A stretch of DNA of 64,000 bases from Aspidiotus rigidus (GCA_035079385.1 JAVHKY010000013.1:310001-374000); one strand, 5' to 3'. Counted from the stretch's first letter, positions 53,001-61,139 are shown. Notes: a model not told the origin generated them from the letters alone. Program-made: numbers and translations.

Positions 53001-56000
53001 GCCAAACCTCTTCACATGCGCGTTGGAAAGTATCTTTAGAGAATTGGAATGGAAAATTTTGGAATAATGGTGAATGGTAAGCGTATAAACAACCTAAGAT
53101 TTGCCGACGATCTCATACTCGTAGCTAGATCAATGATAGAACAACAGACAATGGGGGAGGAACTGTTTGAGAAATGTGCGGAGAAGGGACTAGAGGCCAA
53201 CAAGATTAAAACAAAGTATATGAGCAACAACACAAGCACGCAACTCAATCTGGGAGGGGCAAACATAGAAAAAGTGGAGGAATACACATATTTGGGGCGT
53301 ATAGTATCTATGAATGGGAGGGGGGGGGGTATGGAGAAGTAATTGGCGGTTAGGAAAGAAAAGGTATGGAAGAGATATTGGACATTGAAGGGGCTCTTCA
53401 AAGTGAATATGGAGGTTAAGCAGAAAGCAAAATTATTGGAAGCATGCGCGTTACTCGTGCTAACTTATGGGGCGCAGACTTGGTCACTCACAAATGCACA
53501 GGTAGAGGAACTGAAAAGAACACAGAGAGCCATGGAGCGCAGTATAAGTAATGTAAGACGAACAGAAAAAATTAGGAAACAAGATATTATGGATGAAACA
53601 CAAATGAAAGACATAGGGTACACCATAAAGAAATTGAAATTCAAGTTTACGGGGCATACTATGAGGGCAGATAATGAAAGAATATCGAAAATAGTAACGG
53701 AATGGAGGCCATAGGAGCACAAAAGAAGGAGGGGAAGACCCAAAATTAGATGGAGGGACGAATTAGAGAGAAGAGTGGGTATATTTTGGAACAGGGAAAG
53801 ACACAACAGAGAAAAATGGAGGAGGATCAGTGAGGCGTATGCCCGGCAATGGAGCATACCCCTCTAATAGGGGAGTACGCAAGCGGGGCGGTGGTACCAC
53901 GAGTTTGGGGAGCGCTACCTAAATAAATTTATATTTAAGTACGTAGGTAAAGTATAAGTTTGTCACGGTACTAAATAAACGCTGTTATTATTATTCTACA
54001 ATCATGAAATGTGAAAGAGTAAAATGATCATTCAAAAAGAGCGCAATCTGTTTTCAGAAATAAATCTATACGAGACCGCATATTTTCATAGAAATACTAA
54101 ATAACGGCAGGGGAGCATTACGAAACAACGGAAAGTGCACTAAGCGTGGTACCTACGTCCGCATCCTGGCACATTGTAGGTAGTCTATTTTTATCACAGT
54201 CAACAAGTATGGTGCAGAAGTTGCGTAACGGTTCATCTTGAAGGAAAAACTGCATGTCTGATTGGTGAAAACCAGAAACGAGAAGTTATGACGTAGATCA
54301 GATATTTGAAATGAGAAATGTAGAGTTCTTTATTTTCCGTGTATTCTCGTGTTGAATAAAGAGAGCCGAAGCTTGAGATTGACGATCGTGATTGTGGTAC
54401 TTACACCTGAAAGGAAATGACCTTATCGTAATTTGGAGGAACAAATTCACACTTGATGAACAAGTCGCACGACATGCAAGTTTGAAAGAGCGAGCGCTCA
54501 AGCGGGGGAGGGACCTTTGTATTCGCAAAACTCAACTTTTCCTATTGAGAGTCCTCATTATCATTCACTCGACACGACGTTCGATACCTTTCTTATCCAT
54601 TAGAACGTCCCAATATAAATAAATACAGCGGTACCGATGATTTTTTACGACACAAATTACCATAAAGTTGCTACACATAAATGAGTCTCACGAGCGCTAT
54701 ATACACATGCACGTTTTGAAAACGCTTCCGGATGTAACAGTGTTAATATAGATATACGGATACCGGTGTAATATTGTTTCGCGAAAATATACTGCTCTAG
54801 ATACACAATTTCCTCCATTCCATTTACAGTTCGCGTGAATACTTCCAACTTTTTCACGCCTCCAAGATGCATAGTTATGAAAAAATTTTTTGAGAGTACA
54901 AGAAAAAAAAAGTTATTTTTAATACTTGGAAAACGAGCTGGTAAAAAATGAGAGAGAAAGAAAAGGATGAACTCATTGAATGAAGAAGAATGAGAGCTAT
55001 AAAAATAAAAGATTTGAAATTAAATTTAAATTACATAATTGGGTGAAGTTTCCGTCTAAAAGAAGATCATTTTTTCAATTTCAACTTTTGTTAACTCTTT
55101 AGAACGATATCAAACTTTTGTAGCAGTAGGAAGGAAATTATAATTACGGTACAAATAAGAGGAATGATGATATTTTGGGGGCATGTTTGAAACAAAACAG
55201 TAAATAAGGAGTAAAACAAGTAAAGATCAGAAACTTCACGAACACACGCGACCACGAGTAAACGATGGTATGTTATAAGACTTTTAAATTTTCGAGGTCA
55301 GTATTATTTGTAAGTACTGTACCGATTATTTTAATAAATTGAATTCAACATTTCTAATCGTGATAAGCAGTCAAGCGCAGACAGGTACGTTTCTGTCGAG
55401 ATACGAAAGAATCACAAAATTAGTCAGAACAATGCATGCAACGACTACCAGCATATTATTCTTTTTACTTCAAGAGTGTCCTTTGCCCGTTGGGAAACGC
55501 CGAAATAGTATACGATAGGTTGCATATATACTCCCCAATTACTCTGTAAGATTCGGTATACAAGCGATCACTACGGAACGCTTTTCGGGCATGCATGGGT
55601 AGTCTTTGTAAGGAATGACTTCACAAGATTTTGCAAAAAAGTAGCTCAAAGCTCGATTTTTCAAAGAATTTTTTTCAATCTCCGGAAATGTTGTACACAA
55701 AAGTCCAACAGAAGGCGGTATAGGAACAGAAATTTGAATTTCGGCTCTGAAAGCATGTCAGAAAATAGAAGAATTTTCAATGTATGCGTATGAAAGAGAA
55801 TTTTTCAATTCTACTTCCATACCGCCTCTAGATGAACCTTTCTGAAGAACATATCAGAAAATTATGAAGATCTATTGAAAACTCGAGCAATGAGAATCTT
55901 TTTTCTGTACCATGTTTTCAATGCTCGTTTTCACGAGCGAAGCACACCAGTACGCAAGTGAAGGAAAGTCGATAAACTCAAAGAAACACCTCAATCCTCT

Positions 56001-56719
56001 TTTCTACCGTCTTGTCGTGCTCAATGCTTTCTTGAGATTAAGTCTCACGGTTGTTCAAACAGACACGTCCTTCGACTTGGATTCGTCGATATATAAAACT
56101 ACCTATAATATGCAGATTTTGCTATCTGATCCCCACCCAAACGAGAGTGAAATAAGTGCTTTAGCTTTTTCAGCTGCGGAAAATGTTCCTCACGATACGT
56201 AAGACATTTACAGAAAAAAACTCTTCTCCCACACCACTGAAAATGCTCATCACACCCTATTTTAATATTAGTCGCGACACACGAAAGTGAATACATATAT
56301 ATGAATTCAAACTTGAAGTAAATAAAATGTCTAGGTAATGATTGTACGCATTGTTCTCACTAATTTTGTAATTCCCTGTTTTATTTCTGCTAGAACGTAC
56401 TGCTCACCAAGATGAAAAATTTTCAGTGCCGAGTACAAAAGAGTCATAGGTATTCACAGTACCTACAAATAACGTTTAAGTTGTTGGAGTGTTGGTGCCG
56501 TGCCTACGAATAAACACTTCAAAATTGTAAATCACCATACAATAGGACTGCAATCTCATCTACAAAAAGAGTGATAATATACTCACCTACAAATGGGTGA
56601 ATTTACATTCTCTTGGTACCATATGACAAGCGCCAAGGTGGCATTTTCAGTATTTTTAGTGTTGCAACGTAGTTCAGCTACGTCACCAACGACCGCTTCG
56701 ACCGTTTGATTCACATAAC
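19545..56719 (-). CDS. Sidestep-family immunoglobulin receptor (5' end not found)
   Basis: Thirteen exons join in phase on the minus strand: 56719-56587, 35452-35250, 34736-34623, 29649-29449, 26339-26188, 25545-25395, 23489-23359, 22828-22672, 22123-21824, 21366-21058, 20900-20700, 19991-19882 and 19805-19545, about 807 residues. The order is a V-type Ig domain split by the longest intron, four further Ig domains, an FN3-like domain, one transmembrane helix and a cytoplasmic tail. Family signatures are GLYRCRVDFRKSPTRD, VPPQKLNIFDDRG with IGPYKENTTVTITC, and LKLERLNRKDL ... SCQASNN, which match Drosophila Sidestep proteins. Members sit on cell surfaces and bind Beaten-path proteins in axon guidance and synaptic matching. 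The signal-peptide exon was not identified. The last exon is read to TAA at 19545, but a GTGAGT donor at 19628 could end it earlier. Confidence 0.93.
19882..19991 (-). CDS. Sidestep-like exon: cytoplasmic tail, part 1
   Basis: It follows a TTTCAG acceptor and reads DGSCTLEITTFVEEK ... DISLILQNSYGTDM, with a GTGAGA donor. Phase fits both neighbours. Confidence 0.75.
20700..20900 (-). CDS. Sidestep-like exon: transmembrane helix and juxtamembrane tail
   Basis: A hydrophobic run, HVILVILIGALVLLSCCIVI continuing MII, is followed by the basic stop-transfer sequence RSHDNRRRKKHY. The strong donor GTAAGT lies at 20699. Confidence 0.93.
21058..21366 (-). CDS. Sidestep-like exon: FN3-like domain
   Basis: It reads GCTVTNKTRNSLLIKCIAGF, FVAEIYRHST, FLVTGLQAEVDYDFFLYAFN, NKGRSQTVEF. 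This is a fibronectin type III-like fold just outside the membrane. Donor GTGAGA. Confidence 0.9.
21824..22123 (-). CDS. Sidestep-like exon: Ig5 (whole domain)
   Basis: It contains GVDRGEKVSVKCEVEANPTS, ITFEWEFTSE, and NDYGILHCKARNSVGEQ. One exon encodes both cysteines, unlike Ig1-Ig4, which are each split. Confidence 0.92.
22672..22828 (-). CDS. Sidestep-like exon: second half of Ig4
   Basis: It reads AGVLTQDNLVLQKVSRWQSG, MYSCVASNVEGDGESD, then YLDVK and a GTAAGG donor. W-x-S-G-M-Y-S-C-V-A-S-N is a typical Ig F-strand. Confidence 0.92.
23359..23489 (-). CDS. Sidestep-like exon: first half of Ig4
   Basis: It reads KPMATIELGKNLNASAVNEG, SDVYFDCNCRS, KIIWKLD. Acceptor CCAG, donor GTAAGT. Confidence 0.9.
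24321..24347. repeat. (GAA)n microsatellite
   Basis: About nine GAA/AAG units in an intron of the Sidestep-family gene. Confidence 0.9.
25395..25545 (-). CDS. Sidestep-like exon: second half of Ig3
   Basis: It reads DSNDGNLTISRLSFFPQPED then DGKVLSCLVDS, the strand with the second cysteine of Ig3. Phase is compatible on both sides. Confidence 0.9.
26188..26339 (-). CDS. Sidestep-like exon: first half of Ig3
   Basis: It reads SPQSVKLFGADKSMSAERRY, EISCHVYGANPSP, IIKWTKG. The junction with the previous exon gives NMTLSPQSVKLFG, matching the family's inter-domain linker. Confidence 0.9.
27185..27699. mobile_element. TTAA-flanked ~507-bp repeat, family copy A
   Basis: TTAA at 27185-27188 and 27696-27699 encloses ends GGGTGTGCTTTA and TAAAGCACACCC (perfect 12-bp inverted pair). 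Internal landmarks are CATGGTACCGAAAA near 27229, GGCGCTATCGAAGCAG near 27314 and CGTACACCGTTTC near 27655. The same landmarks occur at 45369-45845 and, reversed, at 55471-55949. No coding capacity. Confidence 0.8.
27900..28640 (-). mobile_element. Penelope-like retroelement, RT end and GIY-YIG domain, inactive (copy A)
   Basis: Reading the minus strand from 28640, the frame gives SSDNTFNSFIHRLLSIPLSQ, typical of the PLE reverse-transcriptase thumb, then LGLRLAFYNP-like sequence. The GIY-YIG endonuclease follows (VYNKLHC..., AVYIGETIRQLCIRIHEHLD) and AYFLNSGHNFELDQAVVLH, then SSFRRRLAFEHVEIVRH near 28060. Stops and frameshifts interrupt it. It lies in the Sidestep intron, in the same orientation as the host gene. 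Confidence 0.82.
28727..28751 (-). ncRNA. hammerhead-core-like motif next to the Penelope-like element
   Basis: The minus strand reads CTGATGATGGGATAACATCC then GAAAG: a CTGATGA block, a GGAT/ATCC hairpin and GAAA, the order found in hammerhead ribozyme cores, which are known in Penelope-like elements. Two bases (TG) separate the core from the stem, and stems I and III are not evident, so this is tentative. Confidence 0.2.
28891..28914 (+). ncRNA. second hammerhead-core-like motif, opposite orientation
   Basis: The plus strand reads CTGATGATGGCTTTTCAGTC followed by GAAA, then GTTCTC, resembling the motif at 28727-28751 (there followed by GTACTC). The GGC/GTC stem is weak. It is listed because the two related motifs face each other. 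Confidence 0.18.
29449..29649 (-). CDS. Sidestep-like exon: second half of Ig2
   Basis: It reads SPPPRVTWFQGTELIPG, then SLKLERLNRKDLYAVYSC and QASNNELSSLTSSVVLNMT. A 5-kb intron precedes it and GTAAGT follows. Confidence 0.92.
30535..31235. repeat. GTCGA-rich dispersed repeat, copy 1
   Basis: TCGAC/GTCGA/TCGAT pentamers occur every few tens of bases across about 700 bp (for example AAATCGACCTCACGTCGATG and ATGTCGACGTCGATTGC). A second copy lies at 45865-46190 with shared GTAAGAAAGAGCGGTC and CGACGTCG...TTGCA(T/A)GTCTTTT segments. No coding frame and no recognised superfamily. Confidence 0.6.
31240..34622. other. intron of the Sidestep-family gene, no other feature seen
   Basis: No supported gene or element in this part of the 5-kb intron between exons at 34623 and 29649. 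Confidence 0.4.
34623..34736 (-). CDS. Sidestep-like exon: first half of Ig2
   Basis: It reads VPPQKLNIFDDRGNEY ... GPYKENTTVTITCAASGG. The pattern VPP...L.I.D..G......GPY.E...V.ITC is conserved in the family. Confidence 0.92.
35250..35452 (-). CDS. Sidestep-like exon: second half of Ig1
   Basis: It contains LSILTLRPVKPIHQGLYRCR and VDFRKSPTRD, the strongest Sidestep signature in the window. The donor is GTAAGT at 35249. The preceding intron is about 21 kb. Confidence 0.92.
36890..37560 (-). mobile_element. Penelope-like retroelement, RT end and GIY-YIG domain, inactive (copy B)
   Basis: The minus strand from 37549 reads TRSILDSTTSLPRDTIRDRR, LGRVLRSFGFRPAFYNPTTV, DPIPVDERSGVYEMEC. Then, in a shifted frame, it gives GLYIGETSRQMKVRVAEYLK, ESAFADHLINSGRSF and RKRVAFEHIEIMRHL. 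GVY...YIGET is the GIY-YIG endonuclease signature that follows the PLE reverse transcriptase. One frameshift and the lack of the RT body show it is dead. It is a different copy from that at 27.9 kb but in the same orientation. Confidence 0.85.
37977..38032. repeat. (AAT)n microsatellite
   Basis: About 18 AAT units, preceded by A-rich sequence, possibly a retroelement tail. Confidence 0.95.
39180..41520 (-). mobile_element. hAT transposon (ZBED/GTF2IRD2-like), full-length-type but decayed
   Basis: On the minus strand, the transposase N-terminus reads MNAFKKLKVDECREFNGKW then CSSYFFLEHTLC from 40214, as in GTF2IRD2/ZBED hAT proteins. Near 39600-39510 the C-terminal part reads CKAFSRCVKEHAELFEVVEN then PFTCDEN, followed by scraps to about 39190. 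The right end, at 41484-41520, has GTGGCCCGCGACC and GGTTGGGCATACCTG, resembling the end of the element at 5234. Many stops are present and no left TIR was found. A (GGAC)n run and a short repeat tail (41205-41395) interrupt its 5' region. Confidence 0.75.
41345..41364. repeat. (GGAC)n microsatellite
   Basis: Five GGAC units at the 3' side of a short dispersed repeat containing AGTAGTTCTCGAGTTATAAA. Confidence 0.85.
41521..43409. other. Sidestep intron, no feature seen
   Basis: No supported exon, transposon end or RNA gene. Confidence 0.35.
43410..43569 (-). CDS. candidate signal-peptide exon, unidentified secreted protein
   Basis: From ATG at 43569 the minus strand encodes MKFFPMVFMLLVSIFKFSQA, a good signal peptide, then VICVYDERHPPGTNG and NLTSIETMEDENRMGH. 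A GTGAGT donor follows at 43409. It lies inside the 21-kb intron of the Sidestep-family gene and downstream of that gene's first V-domain exon, so it cannot be its leader exon. I found no partner exon. It may be the first exon of a nested gene, or chance. Confidence 0.3.
45369..45845. mobile_element. TTAA-flanked repeat, family copy B
   Basis: TTAA at 45369-45372 and 45842-45845. Shared landmarks with copy A are ACATGGTACCGAAAA near 45408, GATAGAAGCAGAATT near 45502, GCCCACGTATGCCCGAC near 45723 and CGTACACCGTTTCGGCATTT near 45802. The terminal inverted repeats have diverged. Confidence 0.7.
45865..46190. repeat. GTCGA-rich dispersed repeat, copy 2
   Basis: It is rich in GTCGA/TCGAC pentamers (CAAAGTCGATTTCCAGTCGA; GGTCGATATACGGTCGACAT) and shares GTAAGAAAGAGCGGTC with copy 1. 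It abuts TTAA copy B with no gap beyond 20 bp. Confidence 0.6.
46621..46817. mobile_element. hairpin MITE of about 197 bp
   Basis: Arms of about 90 bp: AATAAGGAACGTTTTCAACC with CGACGGTC on one side, and GACCGTCGGTCGAAAACGTT with CCTT on the other. The spacer is about 20 bp. The outer ends are ATAGAATATAGAACAC and its inverse. No coding capacity; superfamily unknown. Confidence 0.8.
47692..48253. mobile_element. pogo/Tigger-like MITE
   Basis: The ends are CAGTAGAAATTACTTAGAAC and, inverted, TCGTTGTAAGTGATTTCTAC followed by TG. The subterminal regions repeat (T)TAGAACGA-type motifs. CAGTAGAA...AACGA ends are typical of pogo-type Tc1/mariner elements. TA precedes the left end; the right TA is altered. 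Confidence 0.65.
48930..53998 (+). mobile_element. RTE-type non-LTR retrotransposon, interrupted and frameshifted
   Basis: The apurinic-like endonuclease begins near 48936 (WDIVGLSEVRR), is broken near 49105, and continues from 49109 with RIAIIQVNAPILDANETDKY, YTLVMGDFNAKIGK, NEIDHTL and FPSDHKIVK. After an inserted block (49750-51873) the reverse transcriptase resumes with KLKTNKAPGPDRIDNNTVRK, LRFADDLILVARSM near 53095, EYTYLGRIVSMNGR, LLVLTYGAQTWSLT and RRRGRPKIRWRDEL. The 3' end has CGCTGTTATTATTATT. Several frameshifts and stops make it inactive. It lies in the sense opposite to the Sidestep-family gene. Confidence 0.88.
49750..51873. mobile_element. 2.1-kb non-coding insertion in RTE with 21-bp target duplication
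   Basis: The 21 bases at 49729-49749 recur exactly at 51874-51894 (core ATGGAAGGGGATCATGGA), so a 2,124-bp block was inserted into RTE. It starts GCCGCGTAAGCAACACACGA. It contains internal direct repeats (ATAAATCGTTCTCTCAATGA near 50491 versus a similar block near 49838; TAGACTCACACACA near 50113 and 50985), a GATGATGGTTGTTTAACCGA motif near 49916, and ends in a TA-run-bearing repeat tail. No protein is readable. The long duplication fits target-primed retroposition. Confidence 0.8.
53999..55470. other. Sidestep intron, no feature seen
   Basis: No supported exon or element between the RTE 3' end and the third TTAA-family copy. Confidence 0.35.
55471..55949. mobile_element. TTAA-family repeat, copy C (reverse orientation)
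   Basis: Read in reverse complement it carries the same landmarks as copies A and B: GAAGCACACC end, AACATGGT near 55915, CGGTATGGAAGTAG near 55815, CATGCATGGGTAGTC near 55592, and ACGCCGAAATAGTATACGA near 55498. Its TTAA duplications are no longer intact. Confidence 0.65.
56587..56719 (-). CDS. Sidestep-like exon: first half of Ig1 (V-type)
   Basis: The exon reads VNQTVEAVVGDVAELRCNT, then LALVIWYQENVNSPIC. It supplies the first cysteine and the tryptophan of the V-type domain. The acceptor is TGCAG, the donor GTGAGT, and the end phase (two bases, AG) matches the next exon at 35452, giving Ser-Met-Asp-Lys. Confidence 0.85.
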
Positions 56720-57484
56720 CTGCATGAAAACAAAAAAAAATTAAGTAAATTCTCCGATTCTACTTGAATCGCACGAACGAAAATTGCAGATTCCAACCAA
56801 CTTTCTATCCTTGGGCGGTGTTTCAATCAGATTATATCCGCTACAAGACTAATTAACGCTACGTGAAAATCAGTAACTCTCACGCTATAGGTATGTTTAG
56901 CCTATGTTCTAATATCGAATTAAACTTGGTCTCGTAATTAAAGTGATTCCGAACGTGTTACATAGTGCAGTGCCTACATTTCGTTTCTCAAACCGAGATT
57001 CGATTCCATCGAATGGGTCTACCGTGTGCCATTTTCAGAATGACTATAGAACTATACGGAATCGTCTCTCGTTGACGCAAAATTAATAAACGCACGTGTG
57101 TTTGCACACCTAGTCGCCTCATAAGATGCGGACACACAAATTATAATTATTATTCGAGTAATATTCAAATTTACCTCGATATTTTCCTAAATCGGCTTCA
57201 ATGATGACGTAACCACACGAGTATCTAGTACAGTGACCTACTACCATCAATTTCAATATTGATGAATGAAATGCGTCAAATGTATCTCCATTTATAGGCT
57301 ATAAATTACAGTCATGAGAGACCACACATACAAGTAAGGATTACATCCTGAGATAACAATTATAATAAAATTAACTTTTAATGGGAGGTTGGAGCACTTA
57401 GACACGTAACATTTAAAGGAAAAAGATCTTTACATCGATATGGCTCGTACTTACGAGGACAAAATTGAAAAAAAAAAAAATTAA

Positions 57485-57625
57485 CTTGGACAGAATTCGA
57501 AGTAGTCTATTCAAGAGCAGGGTGAGGGAGTACGACTGTTCAGCTGATGATATTCTTCAAGTGCTCTCTGACTACAGAAGCGTCTATCCTCAAGTTTTTC
57601 GCAACCTCAAAGCATCACATTATTG
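57485..57625 (+). pseudogene. unidentified coding-like fragment
   Basis: An open stretch reads LDRIRSSLFKSRVREYDCSA, then DDILQVLSDYRSVYPQVFRN and a stop. It is followed at 57652 by another open stretch with FRDLFREKCPLLREKFGYPS. Both look protein-like in composition, but I recognise no family. Confidence 0.25.
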
Positions 57626-58035
57626 ACCAATAATATGTGTATAATTAAGTAATGACAAGAAATTCTGGAGGGTATCAGTTCAGTGTTATCACTAAGAACG
57701 TACGGAAGGGAGAATTTCGTGATTTGTTTCGAGAAAAGTGCCCCCTTCTGCGTGAGAAGTTCGGGTATCCCTCCTTACGAAAACAATTGAAGCAATTTTT
57801 AGCACTACACAACTCCCCACTGCGAAACCAGAAATGTAAGAACCTAGGATGAGGAGACTCATCAACCCGGAGTGATTTATATGTACATGTTAAGGTAAAT
57901 CATGACACTCCGGTATATGACAACATTTACCGGTAAATGTCGTCATTTACCTGCGAAGTTGGTAAGTGATGACAAAATTGTATAATTGCGGTAAATGTCG
58001 ACATTTACCGCCTGCACTTGGTAAACGTCGAATTT

Positions 58036-58084
58036 GTCGAGACCGGCAATAGGGAGATGCTGGGTTCGATTCCCGTCTGAGACC
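58036..58084 (+). other. tRNA T-arm-like scrap
   Basis: GCTGGGTTCGATTCCCGTCT contains a perfect B-box core (GGTTCGATTCC) followed by GAGACCA. No A box or acceptor partner precedes it, so it is a SINE or tRNA pseudogene remnant. Confidence 0.35.
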
Positions 58085-58286
58085 AACTTGGTTCAAACGT
58101 GCAAAATATGTAGTGACGATTACGGTCAGTCTTTCATTCTACAGTACTTGGATTATCAATGAACAATTCAAATTTTTTCATGTTGAATTGCAGCCTGCAT
58201 ATTACGAGTATGTAGGTACCTAAGCAGGTACGTAAGTTATCAAGTTTAGTTTTCATTCTTCCAAATTCCAATCTGTAATATAGACA

Positions 58287-58780
58287 TGGGGGGCTCAGTG
58301 GCGCAGTGGTAGAATCTCGGCTTTGTGATTCAAAGTTTCGAGGTTCGATACCAGCTGTGGATAAGCGTTAGCCGTAACAAGTTTATTCACGGAAGCTCAC
58401 TTCGAACACCGTGTTACGTGCTAACGTCACTGAACCGATCAACCCGTTTCAGCATCGAGTCGGATAAATTCATAGGAGTGGGATTTACCGACAGTATCAA
58501 AACGCTCAAACGGGCCTTTGTGTGAGACGGAATGGTTGTGGATCTGGTTCAGCGTCGAGAAGACGCGGTTAATCGGCTAAACCAGTCTTCCCCATCTCGC
58601 ATACTGTATACGTTGGCGCAATATAAATGTAGGAAAAAATGAGATAAGGATGACAATGACGCTTAATTCGTCACCTTCCCAATCCGGACTTGGTCACCGT
58701 GGGAAGTGTAGACCTGTATACCGCACTATCAGTTAATTATAGTTGCGAGGCCGTTGGCCAAAAATTGGCGTAATTAAGGC

Positions 58781-58833
<53 letters not shown>
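58287..58833 (+). mobile_element. tRNA-derived SINE with (TTA)n tail
   Basis: A polymerase III A box (TGGCGCAGTGG, 58299-58309) and B box (GGTTCGATACC, 58342-58352) lie 32 bp apart in a tRNA-like head beginning GGGGGGCTCAG. The body ends GGCTGTTATTATT and runs into (TTA)n at 58783-58833. The terminal CTGTTATTATT matches the 3' end of the RTE element at 53980, suggesting RTE-driven mobilisation. Confidence 0.8.
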
Positions 58834-58835
<2 letters not shown>

Positions 58836-58841
58836 ATTAAT

Positions 58842-59106
58842 ATGGACATGGAGCAAATGCGTTCGCGACTTCGTCAAAGTTTGGAAAAAATTATAACTAA
58901 TAAGCGTGGTGACAATAATTTCTTTTCTTCTCCTGAAGAATATTCGAATTTGATAAGTGAAATAAAAAAAAGTGAAAGCTGATACAGAGGGTCGTGGGAA
59001 GTTAAGGTGTGAGAAAAGACTGCTCCAGAAATACGATATGTCAACTATTGCCAAGAAAGAAACTCTAGTAAAACCGTTGGATGAAGGGTCAGCGAATATT
59101 GTCAGC
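58842..59106 (+). pseudogene. KRBA2-like integrase, N-terminal remnant
   Basis: From ATG at 58842 the frame reads MDMEQMRSRLRQSLEKIITN, FFSSPEEYSNLISEIKK. It then shifts frame in an A8 run near 58970 and continues KADTEGRGKLRCEKRLLQKY, DMSTIAKKETLVKPLDEG, NIVSYVT. This order resembles the start of KRAB-A domain-containing protein 2-like integrases that live in DNA transposons. The catalytic core is absent. Confidence 0.55.
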
Positions 59107-59379
59107 TATGTGACAGTAGGATAATTGTTTGGTTCAACGTTTACCAATTGCTGTAGTGGTAAATATCGACAACTACCATTTTGTCAACATTTACCAGATT
59201 TCTTTCTGGTTCCTTTTCAACGTTTACCAATTGCCAGTGGTAAATGTCGACAATTACCGGTTTTTGTCGACATTCACCAGATATTTCGTTGGTTAGTATT
59301 GCTTAAACTCGTGATTTTGGTAAATGACATTTGCCGGTAAATGTCGTCATTTACCAATTGTCGTCCTTTACCGTAACAT

Positions 59380-59653
59380 ATAAATATTTATTAAAATTTT
59401 TCGTTTTTCTCCCTCTTTCTCCTTCTTTTTCCTAAGAAAATTTATTTTCATTTTATTCTATTTGTTTGTTCATAATATTTTGTATTTTGGTTGTTGTGTT
59501 GTTATTATTATTTTATCTTTTTGTTTTTATTTATTATCATCATTTTATTTTATTCATTCATCTACTTACTTTTCGATTCAATTTTTTTTTTTGCTCCTAT
59601 TTTGTCTTGTTTTATTTTTGATTATTTTTTATTTATTTTATCCATCTATCTAT

Positions 59654-59696
<43 letters not shown>

Positions 59697-60679
59697 TTGT
59701 TTTTATTTTTTTAAACGCATGGTTTTTTATTACTATTACTATCATTATTATTTTTATTATAGTCACCTATGAATATTAATCATAATTAATTTTTTCTTTT
59801 GTACTTGTGGATCAACCACGAAAACTGGCCCACGGTAAAGAAGAATTGCATACCCATTGATACATTTATGATTATTTTTAGCATTAATTTTACAGAGATG
59901 TGTAGGATAATTATGAAAGTTCTTGGATCATGATACTCGTATGATGGAAAGAAGTACTTGAATTAAAAAATGTTACCAGGTTTCCTCACTTTTCTAAGGC
60001 TTGGAAAAACAAAATCATACACTATTTTGGATTTAAAAAAAAAAGAAAATAAACTTTGATAACACTGATAAGTCGACAATGAAGATTCAGCTGAAACTGT
60101 GGAAAGCATAACAATAATAAATCGTGTTCAGGTAAATATCTCTCAAAATTAAACAGGAAAGATGCAAAAATAAGTCTTCTTTCATGTAATTCATTGCTTT
60201 TACGATTTGAGTCCGTGTGTATACGTTATAATAATTATAATAATTCACTCTACACGTCTTATTATGCACTGTAATACGTCGACTACTCCTCTTCTTTTTA
60301 CTCATCTCGGCATAGTACAGAGGAAAAATTTAAGGACTACCATCAACAAGTGGAAATAAGATACGCCCGCCCAACAATGAACGCAACAGCCTTTGCGACT
60401 TTATCGAAGTCCTATAATTTACCTTATTGCCACGTAATTTTCATGTACACGTTATCGACTGAAAGAAAAAGAAGAAAACGAAGTTCTAATGTAAAAGTAA
60501 GGCTAGCGCGACGAGGTTGAGAATTTCTAAGCAGTCGGAACGTTCATTCGTCTGACGCTGCTATACGAGCAGAAGAAATTTTAATTAACCACTCGAATCA
60601 ACTTCAAGATGACACCATATTTTTTCCGTACGGGAAACACTAATTAGAAAAGTCAACGATGAACTGATGCTGGACAAAA

Positions 60680-60715
<36 letters not shown>

Positions 60716-61139
60716 AAAGAAAGTACGAGCTCAAATTTTGCAACTTTCTTCCTTTCTCGTTTTCCTAGTCTACAAATTTTGTATTCATTACGAGCGACGA
60801 TATTAAAACTTCGTAAAAAAGCGTCGTGTCACAAAGGATAAAAAAACTAAAACAGTTACACAACTCTCAATGAATTTCCTCATCACATAAGACGTCTGTT
60901 AGACTAGTGAGACAATATTGAAATACGACATTTGGCAATGAAAGAGAACGAAAAATCTTCTTTGTTGGGCAGGTTCTGTAAAGTAAATGATAAAAGCATC
61001 GAACCGAACAAAAGCACCATCTTAGTCACAGTTAGTCGAAACATTATTATTACAAAAATTCGCGATTTCAAATTCGAGGTGATGACAAGTGGGTGGTTGA
61101 CTTTGAAATTTTAAAAAAAAAAAAAAGGTATATATAAAT
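59380..61139. repeat. low-complexity stretch: (TTTA)n at 59651-59698, A-run at 60683-60713
   Basis: This region is mostly simple sequence (TTTA, TTAT, poly-A) with no convincing gene. Confidence 0.7.

Larger units (their letters stand above)
57887..59379. mobile_element. foldback-type DNA element with GGTAAATGTCGAC repeats
   Basis: Both ends are built from GGTAAATG/CATTTACC units, many of them self-complementary (GGTAAATGTCGACATTTACC at about 57992). The left end ATGTTAAGGTAAA is the inverse of the right end TTTACCGTAACAT with one change. CATTTACCGGTAAATGTCGT occurs in the left part, and GCCGGTAAATGTCGTCATTT in the right. The interior holds a KRBA2-like integrase remnant and an inserted SINE. 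The target duplication is unclear. Confidence 0.75.

Noticed and set aside
58299..58352. Possible functional tRNA gene
   Set aside because: A and B boxes are present, but the sequence cannot fold a full acceptor stem and continues into a SINE body with a microsatellite tail.
58743..58835. Poly-isoleucine/asparagine open frames around 58.75-59.05 kb
   Set aside because: They are translations of the (TTA)n microsatellite, not genes.
59462..59779. Hydrophobic frames that look like multi-pass membrane proteins
   Set aside because: They come from (TTTA)n and T-rich simple sequence.
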